From Elymus sibiricus (lineage: Eukaryota; Streptophyta; Magnoliopsida; Poales; Poaceae), in contig CM077665.1 of the NCBI GenBank assembly GCA_039707655.1, positions 84,631,954 through 84,695,953 of the forward strand: a stretch of 64,000 nucleotides of DNA, read 5' to 3'. A program made the translations under genes and the position numbers. The notes under the pieces are model-generated. The model was not told where the DNA came from, searched no databases, and saw nothing but the letters and a program-made list of their open reading frames with translations. Shown here piece after piece: positions 55,142-64,000 of the stretch. Within the stretch, counting starts at the first letter, position 1. Each line of letters starts with the position of its first letter.

Positions 55142-56664
55142 TGATAATCCCCAAGTGCAAGGAATCATCGTAGCAATTTCCAATGGTGGAAGTGATAAGT
55201 ATGGAGTGTCGAACCCACAAGGAGCTAAAGGTAAGATCAATATTCTCTCAAGTCCTATCTGCCACCGATACAACTCTACGTATACCGAACGTTTGCTTCC
55301 AACTAGAAACGAGAAATAAAACTGCATTGTGGGTATGAAGAGGATAACTTTGCATGATATCGGAGAGCTAGAATATAAAAGTAGGTGCTATTATCATAAA
55401 GTTAGAATATATTACAATGTATTACAAACAGCGAGGGTGGAATAATGATGGGTCGACGTGCGGAATTGTCCTACGCAATTGTTAACAAGATCGATAGTCA
55501 TTATTGCAATTTTATATGAGGGAGAGGCATAGGCTAACATACTTTCTCTACTTGGATCATATGCACTTATGATTAGAACTCTAGCAAGCATCCGCAACTA
55601 CTAAAGATCATTAAGGTAAAACCCAACCATAGCATTAAAGCATCAAGTCCCCTTTATCCCATACGCAACAACCCACCTACTCGGGTTTATTCTTCTGTCA
55701 CTCAAGCAACCCACTATAAGCGAATCATGAACGTATTGCAACACCCTACAGCGGGAATCCTTCACGTGTGCACGGCACGGAAGGCACCATAGGACAGCAC
55801 CAAAATAAACATACAACTCAAACCAATCTATATCATCAATCAACCCAAAGGACAAAAGAAATCTACTCAAAACATCATAGGATGGCAACACATCATTGGA
55901 TCATAATATGTGGCATAAAGCACCATGTTCAAGTAGGGGGTTACAGCGGGGTGCGGGAGAGTGGACCGCTAAAAGGAGATGAGGATGGTGATGAAGAAGG
56001 TGATGTTGATGAAGACGATCACCGCAGCGATGGTTCCCCCGATGGCACTCCGGCGCCACCGAGAGAGAGGGGGAGAGGGTCTCCCCCTTGTGCTTCCTCC
56101 TCCATGGCCTCCCCCCTGGTTGGGGGAAGGTTCTCCCTCTGGTCCTCGGCCACCATGGCGATGAAGGCCCCTCCGTCCACCTCCTCCATGGTCTCCGGTG
56201 AAGGTGACCCCCTCCGGCAGGGTGCCGGAGAGGGCCAAGATTGATCTTTCGTGGCTCTGGAGACTTTGCGACGGCGAAACTTCCGATCTAGGTTTCTTTT
56301 TGGCGTTTTGGGTATTTATAGGAGTTTCTGGCGTTGGTCCCACATCCGGAAGGTTCCCGAGGAAGTCACAAGCCAGGGGGGCGCGCCCTAGGGGGGGCGC
56401 ACCCCTGTGGCTTGTGGCTTCCTCGGCCTTCCTCTCCGGTGACTCTTCACTCCAGTATTTTTTATATTTGCCAAAAATATTCTCCGTAAATTTTCATCCC
56501 ATTCCGAGAACTTTTATTTCTGCACAAAAACAACACCACGGTAGTTCTGCTAAAAACAGCGTCAGTCCGGGTTAGTTCTAATAAAATCATACCAAAATCA
56601 TATAGAATTATTGTAAACATGGCATGAATACTTCATAAATTATAGATACGTTGGAGACGTATCA
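55142..56664 (-). repeat. 5' LTR of ORF-less Gypsy
   Basis: 1523 bp, with palindrome copy 56367-56417 and TATA CTATAAATA about 45 bases further along the minus strand. Confidence 0.9.
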
Positions 56665-56756
56665 CTGACAACGCTAGAATGTCACCCTAGCTACATGTCA
56701 TGTGTGTGGGGGGTGAGGGTGGGAGGGAGGGGAACGATGTATATGTCCATAATGAC

Positions 56757-56760
<4 letters not shown>

Positions 56761-56800
<40 letters not shown>
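56761..56800. repeat. (TA)20 microsatellite
   Basis: Uninterrupted TA dinucleotides. The surrounding 56670-57261 shows no gene; it is unassigned, with a G-rich patch at 56703-56732. Confidence 0.95.
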
Positions 56801-56801
<1 letters not shown>

Positions 56802-57261
56802 CCAATCTTAAGGGGGTATATATATGTCCAGTTATCTCAGCTAGGTGCATGCCACATCATAGCTAGTGTTATGCATTATGTAGTGAAACACCGGACCACG
56901 CCATTTTCCTATATACATTTGGCCATGCAGGGGGGTGGTGTTCTTCTAGCCCAGCTCAATCGATCTTCGACGACGCGCCAACTCGTGGGACCGCACGATC
57001 TATATATCCCTCTTGTCCAACAACAATATGTGATGGTTTGGCCAAATTAAGGTATAAATTCTCTTGGTTGTCTTACGACAAGTCGGACATGGATAAGTGT
57101 GTGACAAAGTTTGAACCAGGTCATGTGTTCATAGGACCCCTTCCTCCGGCACATAGTGTAGGGGGCAACACCCTACATTTGTCATGAAACCCTTTTCTGT
57201 CACACTGGACACTTTTAGGCATGCACATATGCATCATGTGCCACACATCAAAGTTGTGCAT

Positions 57262-57355
57262 TGCGAATTAGAGTGTAGATTCACTTATTTTACTCTGTAC
57301 ATATATAGTTCGTACTGGAATCTCTAAGAAGACTTTTATTTAGGAACAGAGGGAG
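57262..57355. mobile_element. Stowaway-like MITE, one half
   Basis: TTAGAGTGTAGATTCACTTATTTTACTC ... TACTGGAATCTCTAAGAAGACTTTTATTTAGGAACAGAGGGAG followed by TA is the right half of a Triticeae Stowaway element. The matching left half starting CTCCCTCCGTTCCTAAAT is absent. Confidence 0.7.
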
Positions 57356-57633
57356 TATATATTTGGGCCACTAGCGGGCGTGGTTGTGTTTTGACCCTCT
57401 CTTGCGGGGTATTTTCGCCGTTTAACCCAAAGATGCTATTATCTAAAATAGTAAACGAATCTGACGAAACAACCGTATGCGATTGTATCTCCAGCAGGCA
57501 CGAGTGTGCTACTCTAACCGTGTGCGATGCCCGTACACTTCAAAATCGGCCTTGCGTAGTGGTGGCAACCGCAAGCGTCAGCCAGTGCAAAGGGGTAAAT
57601 GCGCACAGTAAAAACCTAAACCCGACAGCGACC

Positions 57634-57640
57634 TATAAAC
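57634..57640 (+). promoter_or_regulatory. TATA box ahead of 57718
   Basis: CCTATAAAC lies 84 bases before the ATG at 57718; GTATGCGAT and GTGTGCGAT copies lie 100-160 bases further up. The arrangement parallels the 46151 gene. Confidence 0.45.
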
Positions 57641-57717
57641 GATCCCCCCCCCCCGGGGCGGCGGCTAACAGCTAATTTTTTCCACCGATAGCTTGATACC
57701 ACCAGCACACACACCAA

Positions 57718-58507
57718 ATGGAACCGGTGCTCAACCATGGGGATGTGCATGGCGATGTCCTGATAGTGTTGGACGACGACGTGATAGAGGATTCCGACGC
57801 GTTGGCCGCCGTGGCAGGCAACGGCAAACAGCCAGCTGGCGCGGCCGATGACGACGGGATAGAGGATTCCGACGTGTTGTCCTTCATGTCGGTCAACGGT
57901 CAACGGTCATCTGCCGCGACCAACGATGACGATGACCCCGAGTTTCAGCGTCGGATGCAGATGGCCATCGCTATGTTCGTCCATTTAACTTGAGTGCATG
58001 TTGCCTTAGGCGGTCGAATACGATTCTGAGATGTTGAAGGTGAATCGGGCCTTGATGCGTTCCTGCGCGACGAGAACGAGCGCCATCTCAGTGTCGGTGT
58101 GGAACAATCTATCGCATCTGCGGATGCCATCCGCAACGCGGCTAGGGATTTGAAGCGGCAGAAACGGCGGGAGAGTGCGAAAAGGAAGCGGCTGATGAAG
58201 AACTTAGATGCAGGGGCAAAAAGAGGCGGGAGCAGGACCAGATGGCGGCGGAGCAGGCCGTCGCATGCCTCTCAGCCGCGTTGGAGGCCAGTGCAGGCCT
58301 TGCAGCTATGGCGGCAGCACTGGCAACAGCAGCCACAGCGACCAGGGACGCAACTCTTGCAAGAGCGGCGCTCGTCTGTATCCAGTTGGCCCACGTGGAC
58401 GCCATGATAGCTTCGTCGACACCGGAAGACCTGACGAGAGGCGCCACGGTCGCTCCGGTCGAGGTAGCCCCGCCGGTCTCCGTCGTGGAACCAGTGGAGC
58501 TCATCTG
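57718..58507 (+). pseudogene. Frameshifted gene of unknown function
   Basis: ATG 57718 opens 91 codons (MEPVLNHGDVHGDVLIVLDDD) with an internal repeat: DDDVIEDSDALAAVAGNGKQ followed by DDDGIEDSDVLSFMSVNGQ. After a stop, coding character continues in another frame (EGESGLDAFLRDENERHLSVGVEQSIASADAIRNAARDLKRQKRR, from about 58040). It then shifts near 58205 to a third frame reading KKRREQDQMAAEQAVACLSAALEAS...VSVVEPVELI, ending TGA at 58505-58507. Acidic N-terminus, basic helical middle and Ala-rich C-terminus suggest one nuclear or DNA-associated protein broken by two shifts. The gap near 57990-58030 could hold a shrunken intron (CCTTAG acceptor). I do not recognise the family. Confidence 0.5.
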
Positions 58508-59291
58508 AATACTCGTTCTGAGACGAGGAAGGTCATGACAACGGTGGAGGCGCGGCGTTTGTATGCATCCATGGCGTAGTGAATATTTTATGCAGTTTAT
58601 CTTCATGTAAATTGACGAACTGTTTGTAAATTACTGAGCGTATGAACTAATGTCAACTAATCCGCTGCAAAATAAGCTATTTTGTGGTGAAAATTTGCCA
58701 AATGTTTGCGCATGTGGAAATTTAGGATGAATTTCACGTATGCGACTGAAATTGAGGATGAACCGTGTGAGATGAACCCGCCTTGAGAAATCTCAGAAAA
58801 AGCTACCCGCCTTGAGCGATGCAAAAAATTCGTGGTTTCAAGGCACGTCATTTCGTTACAGTGTACACACTTTATTATGTTTGGACCGTGTGCGATCTTG
58901 GTTGCTCCCGCCCCGCTCAGTTCCTTTACCAAAATTTAAGTGGAAGCGGTATTTCAACTGCATGTCGCGCTCCCTCGTCCACCGCACCGACCCTATAGTA
59001 AATTTCAGTTGCCGAGGCATTTGAACCGTCGCCATCCCTCGTCCAGCACCATCTCCACCCACACCATTACTCCTAAAATTTTTAGCAGCGGCGGCACATC
59101 CGCGAACACCACACCACCACCCACCCCCCATTCACACAACACCCCCTCCCCTTCCTCCCCTGCTTGAACCCTAGCTCGCCCCCGTCGCCGCCTTCCACCA
59201 CCAACCTCAGCCAGTCTGCCCGTGCCTCATAGCTAAACAAGTTCAGGGTCCCCACCGATCCACATACACCATCGCCGCACTGAGTTTTTAG
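58508..59291. other. Unassigned, gene-flank-like DNA
   Basis: AT-rich trailer, a GTGTGCGATC copy at 58888, then a C-rich stretch (59030-59290) like a plant 5' leader for the next unit. No ORF with protein pattern. Confidence 0.4.
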
Positions 59292-59905
59292 ATGAGGCCG
59301 GCGGTGTCCCTTCCCCCCAGATCCCCATCCCGTACTCCAGAGGGTCGCAGCCTAATCAGCCCGACCACATCTCCCATGGAGCTCGAGGAGTGTACGAGCA
59401 AAAGGAGTTCTATCATGGCCTCTCCGATGTACGCTGGCGAGGTGGGCGCCGTTCGCGCCGACCCTTCGATCCCGGACGAACACCTCACCGCGGAAGCGGG
59501 TGAGGATGTTGGCTACGTTGCCATGCAAAAGGCTTCAAGTCTGCGGGCTCGCGTATTCCTTTATCTCAGGAGAGCCGGCTACGACATCAAGCTCGTCAAC
59601 ATCACCGGCTTCACTCGGGCATGTCACAAGTTAAGTGGTTCACTGGCAACGCCTCTGGTTCAACCGCCGTCGATCTCTTCGAAGGCCTCGCCGCTGATCT
59701 CCTCCACCTCGCGGTCATGGATTTGCGATCCTTCTACGACATCGAGCCCCTTTTGTCATTTCTGAAGGAAACATTCTACGGCGGTGGCTTGGGATCCTTA
59801 GCTCCAAAGTCGGATCTCATCGACCAAGATAATGGCACAAACTACGGCTGTTACAAGGGGAAACGTCCCATCTGCGACATCACGGAGCGCACCCTAGGCA
59901 CCACA
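59292..59905 (+). pseudogene. Truncated, frameshifted gene fragment
   Basis: Frame one runs from ATG 59292 (or 59377, 59415): MELEECTSKRSSIMASPMYAGEVGAV, DPSIPDEHLTAEAGEDVGY, then RARVFLYLRRAGYDIKLVNITGFTRACH. At about 59620 the meaningful frame switches: SQVKWFTGNASGSTAVDLFEGLAADLLHLAVMDLRSFYDIEPLLSFLKETF ... GKRPICDITERTLGTTC. The LRRAGYD phrase recalls DUF506-type plant proteins, but the rest does not, so I make no assignment. The 3' end is cut at 59905 by the BARE-type LTR. Confidence 0.45.
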
Positions 59906-61122
59906 TGTTGGAAATATGCCCTAGAGGCAATAATAAAAGTAGTTATTATTATATTTCCTTGTTCATGATAATCATTTATTATCCATGCTATAATTGTATT
60001 AATTGGAAACACTGATACATGTGTGGATACATAGACAACACTGTGTCCCTAGTATGCCTCTAGTAGACTAGCTTGTTGATCAAAGATGGTCAAGGTTTCC
60101 TAGCCATAGACATGAGATGTCATTTGATAACAGGATCACATCATTAGGAGAATGATGTGATGGACAAGACCCAAACTATGAACGTAGCATATGATCGTGT
60201 CAGTTTATTGCTATAGTTTTCTGCATGTCAAGTATCTGTTCCTATGACCATGAGATCATGCAACTCACTGACACCGGAGGAATACCTTGTGTGTATCAAA
60301 CGTCCCAACGTAACTGGGTGACTATAAAGATGCTCTACAGGTATCTCCGAAGGTGTCTGTTGAGCTGGCATGGATCGAGACTGGGATTTGTTACTCCGTG
60401 TGACGGAGAGGTATCTCAGGGCCCACTCGGTAATACAACATCACAACAAGCCTTGCAAGCAATGTGACTAAAGTGTTAGCCATGGGATCTTGTATTACGG
60501 AACGAGTAAAGAGACTTGCTGGTAACGAGATTGAACTAGGTATAGAGATACCGACGATCGAATCTCGGGCAAGTAACATACCGAAGAACAAAGGGAACAG
60601 CATACGGGATTAACTGAATCCTTGACATAGAGGTTCAACCGGTAAAGATCTTCGTAGAATATGTAGGAACCAATATGGGCATCCAGGTCCCGCTATTGGT
60701 TATTGACCGTAGAGGTGTCTCGGTCATGTCTACATAGTTCTCGAACCCGCAGGGTCTGCACACTTAAGGTTCGGTGACGTTTCGGTATAGTTGAGTTATG
60801 TATGTTGGTGACTGAAGGTTGTTCGGAGTCCCGGATGAGATCCCGGGCGTCACGAGGAGCTCCGGAATGGTCCGTAGGTAAAGATTGATATATAGGAAAG
60901 TGGTGTTTGAACTCCGGAAAAGTTTCGGGCATTTCCGGCAGTGTACCGGGAGTGACGAATGGGTTCCGGGGGTCCACCAAGTGGGCCCACCACACCCCAA
61001 GTGGGTCACATGGACCTGAGAGTGGCGCACCAGCCCCTGGTGGGCTGGGTGGACGGCCCAAGAAGGCCTATGCGGCTGGAATTGTGGGAAAGGAAAGTCC
61101 AAGTGGGGGAAGGGAAGGAATC
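59906..61122 (+). mobile_element. BARE/WIS/Angela-type Copia LTR, 5' part
   Basis: TGTTGGAAATATGCCCTAGAGGC at the start, then ACATCATTAGGAGAATGATGTGATGG, GTAACTGGGTGACTATAAA and CCCGGATGAGATCCCGG: the known order of this LTR. The LTR is interrupted at 61122 by the next element; the remainder and any coding region are beyond the window. Confidence 0.9.
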
Positions 61123-62706
61123 TGATACGTCTCCAACGTATCTATAATTTTTGATTGTTCCATGCTATTATATTATCTGTTTTGGATGTTTTATATGCAT
61201 TAATATGCTATTTTATATTATTTTTGGGACTAACCTATTAATCTAGAGCCTAGTGCCAGTTTCTGTTTTTTCCTTGTTTTTGAGTATTGCAGATAAGGAA
61301 TATTAAACGGAGTCCAAACGGAATAAAATCTTCGGAATGATTTTTCTTGGACCAGAAGAAACATGCCAGACTTGGAGATGAAGGCAGGAGACCTGCCGTG
61401 GCGTCACAAGCCACCAGGGCGCGCCCTAGGGGGGCACCCCCTGGCTTGTGGCCCCACGGCAGCCCTCCTAACCCTATTCTTCGGCCTATAAATTCCCAAA
61501 TATTCCCTGGATACCAAAAAGAGCCACGAAAATACTTTTCCGCTGCCGGAAGCCTTTGTTCCCGTGAGATCCAATCTTGGAGCCTTTTCCGGTAATCTGC
61601 CGGAGGGGGATTCGATCACGGAGGGCATCTACATCAACTCCATTGCCCCTCTGATGATGCGTGAGTAGTCCACCACAGACCTTCGGGTCCATAGCTAGTG
61701 GCTAGATGGCTTCTTCTCTCTCTTTGTTCTTCAATACCATGTTCTTCATGATCTTCATGGAGATCTATCCGATGTAATACTCTTTTGCGGTGTGTTTGTC
61801 GAGATCCGATGAATTGTGGGTTTATGTTCAGATTATCTATGAATATTATTTGAATCTTCTCTGAATTCTTATATGCATGATTTCATATCTTTGCAAGTCT
61901 CTTCGAGTTATTGGTTTGGTTTGGCCAACTAGATTGGTAATTCTTGCAATGGGGGAAGTGCTTAGTTTTGGGTTCAATCTTGCGGTGTCCTCACCCAGTG
62001 ACATAGTAGGGGTAGCGAGGCACGTATTTGTATTGTTGCCATCGAGGATAAAAAGATGGGGTTTTCATCATATTGCTTGAGTTTATCCCTCTACATCATG
62101 TCATCTTACCTAATGCGTTACTCTATTCTTCATGAACTTAATACTCTAGATGCAGGCAGGAGTCGGTCGATGTGTGGAGTAATAGTAGTAGATGCAGAAT
62201 CGTTTCGGTCTACTTGACACGGATGTGATGCCTATATGCATAATCATTGCCTTGGATATCTTCATAATTATTCGCTTTTCTATCAATTGCTCGACAGTAA
62301 TTTGTTCACCCACCGTATTACTTTCCTTCATGAGAGAAGCCTCTAGTGAACCCTATGGCCCCCGGGTCTATTTTCCATCTTATACTTTCAGATCTATATA
62401 TCAAAAATACCAAAAATACTTTGCTGCAATCTTTTTACTTTTGTTTTACTTTCCGTTTTAGTAATCTTCAATATCTATCTCTATCAGATCTCATCCTTGC
62501 AAATAACCATGAAGGGATTGACAACCCCTTTATAGCGTTGGGTGCAAGTGTTTGATTATTTGTGTAGGTACATCTATTGGGGACTTGCTTGTATCTCCTA
62601 CTGGATTGATACCTTGGTTCTCAACAACTGAGGGAAATACTTATCTACTTTGCTGCATCACCCTTTCCTCTTCAAGGGAAAACCAACGCAAGCTCAAGAA
62701 GTAGCA
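61123..62706 (+). repeat. 5' LTR of right-edge Gypsy
   Basis: About 1584 bp, ending AAGTAGCA by comparison with remembered relatives. It includes the palindrome 61405-61450 and TATA box TATAAAT at 61487-61493. Later it carries conserved TTTGCGGTGTGTTTGTCGAG and GGGATTGACAACCCCTTTAT stretches. Confidence 0.8.
61487..61493 (+). promoter_or_regulatory. TATA box of right-edge Gypsy LTR
   Basis: GCCTATAAATTCCC, 37 bases after the GC palindrome. U3 would be about 390 bases. Confidence 0.55.
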
Positions 62707-62717
62707 AGAAGGATTTC

Positions 62718-62735
62718 TGGCGCCGTTGTCGGGGA
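62718..62735 (+). other. Primer binding site, tRNA-Asp type
   Basis: TGGCGCCGTTGTCGGGGA, one base different from the PBS of the other two Gypsy elements, 11 bases after the LTR end. Confidence 0.85.
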
Positions 62736-62928
62736 GATCTACATCAAGCCTACCAAGTACCCATCACAAACTCATCTCTTGCATTTACATTATTTGCCAT
62801 TTGCCTCTCGTTTTCCTCTCCCCCACTTCTAAAACGATTTTCAAAAAGATTTGCCTTTTTATTCGCCCTTCTTCCGTTCGTCTTTTCGTTTGCTTTTTGC
62901 TTGCTTGTGTGATAAGACGCCTAAACTC

Positions 62929-63742
62929 ATGGCTAGTCTTACCACTATCGCTAGTACTCCCGAGAATGAAGTTCTTAATTTTAAGCAAAGGGAGGGAGAA
63001 AACTTAAAAGATGCTTGGTATAGAATTTGCAATGCTCAAAATAGATCTACTCGTAAACAATCTACTACCGTTCTCCTTCGCAATTTTTATGTGGGTGTTT
63101 CTCCTTGGAATAGATATGTTTTGGATACCATTACGGGAGGGAATTTCTTGGGAAGCAATACCTTTGATTCTTACAATGCTATGACAAATTTCGTAGGTTC
63201 ACCCCCGCTCATGGTTAATGAAACAATCTTAACTTTGGAACATGTGATGCGAAGGCTTGATATCATTGAAAATAAAGTTGCTACTATAGAGCTCATTGAA
63301 AACTTGGATAAAAAGATCCATAATCATATCACTCAATATGGATCTAAGCTTGGAGTTACTCTAAAAAACCTAAGGGAAAAAGAACATAGTTAATGAAAAA
63401 TTGGATCAAGATTCCTCTAGAATTGGAAAGTTAGAGGACATTATTACCAACTTGGGTTCCGCTTTTGCCTCTGTTCAAACCACTCCAAAATTTCCTCTTT
63501 CTAAGACTGTCAAGTTTGTTTATGTTCCTAAGAATAAGGGTGAATCCTCTAGTAGAGGGGATGAAGATCTTAAGATGATAAGTGTTCACCCTAACTTTAT
63601 TAATATTGTTAGGGAACCTATTTCTACAAGTGAATTTCTTGATTTCTTGCCTAGGAGTATGATTATTGATAAAACCAAAGAATCTCCTAGGGTTTATAAG
63701 TGTGCAATTGAGGAATTGCATACCAAAGATGACAATACCTAG
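62929..63742 (+). pseudogene. Gypsy gag, frameshifted
   Basis: ATG 62929 (MASLTTIASTPENEV) is the start chosen; upstream in-frame codons lie in the leader. Gag capsid motifs: LNFKQREGENLKDAWYRICNAQNRST and LLRNFYVGVSPWNRYVLDTITGGNFLG. A helical part follows (LEHVMRRLDIIENKVATIELIENLDKK). The frame ends KEHS at 63393 and continues in another frame as VNEKLDQDSSRIGKLEDIITNLGSAF to the stop at 63742, so a single-base indel lies near 63385-63392. The later part (FPLSKTVKFVYVPKNKG) is the usual C-terminal gag of non-autonomous relatives. After 63743 the sequence is non-coding to the edge, with CTTGTTGGGAGGCAACCC. Confidence 0.75.
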
Positions 63743-64000
63743 ATCTATTGCGTTATGCCTGGCTAGGGGCGTTAAACAATAGCGCTTGTTGGGAGGCAAC
63801 CCAATTTTATTTTTATGCTTTTGTGTTTCTGTTTTTGCTTCTGTTTTTGAGTGTTTGACACATTATTACTTCTGTATTAATTGTGTTTTTGTGTTTTAAT
63901 TAGTGTTTGAGCCAAGTAAGACCTTTGGGATGGTCTACGGTGTTTGTGATTTGATTCTGCTGAAAAACAGAAACTTTTGCGCTCAGTCCAGGAATTTTAT

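Larger units (their letters stand above)
49908..56664 (-). mobile_element. ORF-less Gypsy derivative (tRNA-Asp-primed)
   Basis: 6757 bp with TSD CTGAC (49903-49907 and 56665-56669). LTRs 49908-51426 (1519 bp) and 55142-56664 (1523 bp) differ at about 42 sites by eye, near 3%. A PBS next to the right LTR and a polypurine tract next to the left one give a minus-strand orientation. The 3.7-kb interior has no gag or pol ORF. It shares its 3' non-coding domain with the Gypsy at 8119-29266 and other phrases with the Gypsy at 61123, so it is a non-autonomous relative. Confidence 0.92.
45112..64000. mobile_element. Second CACTA-like element, one end only
   Basis: Starts CACTACTGCAGG at 45112 directly after TGA (45109-45111) inside the split gag gene. 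It is followed by subterminal repeats with GTGTGCGAT. I found no matching GTAGTG end followed by TGA before 64000, so the right end is outside the window or lost. Everything from 45112 to the right edge may therefore be inside this element, including later insertions, but that extent is inference. Confidence 0.5.
61123..64000 (+). mobile_element. Gypsy retrotransposon (tRNA-Asp-primed), 5' part
   Basis: Starts TGATACGTCTCCAACG at 61123, inserted in the BARE-type LTR. It has an LTR, an Asp-type PBS, a gag region and the start of a non-coding interior matching the ORF-less Gypsy. The element runs off the right edge. The LTR resembles Fatima-group LTRs from memory. Confidence 0.88.

Overview
The window looks like intergenic DNA of a large-genome grass, most probably wheat or a close Triticeae relative. 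The basis is sequence memory, not a search: the LTR at 59906 has the start of BARE/WIS/Angela Copia LTRs, the Gypsy LTRs at 8119, 49908 and 61123 have widespread Triticeae forms, and the CACTA elements carry the AGCAGTAGCGCG subterminal repeats typical of that tribe. I see no ordinary single-copy host gene that I can name. Almost everything is transposable-element sequence in nested insertions, with target-site duplications (TSDs) readable for most of them.

Layout. (1) 1-1695: minus-strand end of a Gypsy-like retrotransposon (LTR start at 1695, PF04195-type protein running off the left edge). (2) 1696-4518 and 44545-45111: two halves of one minus-strand retroelement whose gag gene was split. 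(3) 4519-44539: a plus-strand LARD-like element (LTRs about 4.0 kb, internal domain 2.9 kb without a long ORF, TSD GCTAG). Its 5' LTR holds a 21-kb minus-strand Gypsy (8119-29266, TSD GTATG), whose own 5' LTR holds a 10.8-kb CACTA transposon (17603-28433, TSD ATT). Its 3' LTR holds a 7.8-kb gag-only element (34543-42390, TSD GGATG, two 1541-bp LTRs). (4) 45112-64000: a second CACTA-like end (TIR CACTACTGC, preceding TGA). Its other end is not in the window. It is followed by gene-like units at 46151, 57718 and 59292, a 5S-rRNA-derived repeat with GT tracts, an ORF-less Gypsy derivative (49908-56664, TSD CTGAC), and a BARE-type LTR (59906) interrupted by another Gypsy (61123 to the right edge).

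Function. The Gypsy at 8119-29266 encodes gag, protease, RT, RNase H and integrase with canonical catalytic motifs, but is broken by frameshifts. The CACTA encodes a TNP2-type transposase (two TAG stops, two frameshifts) and a second multi-exon gene with a degenerate Ulp1-like C-terminus (one TGA stop), so it is no longer autonomous. Its third ORF is intact: an 85-aa protein with an RNase-H1 hybrid-binding (Cauli_VI-like) fold and a C-terminal membrane tail.

Most worth following up: the intact hybrid-binding ORF; a U3-like promoter module ahead of the extra ORF downstream of integrase; a GC-rich palindrome just upstream of the TATA box in LTRs of three Gypsy families; palindromic modules ahead of both CACTA genes; the non-coding domain shared by a coding and an ORF-less Gypsy; and the 5S-box-C/GT-tract repeat.
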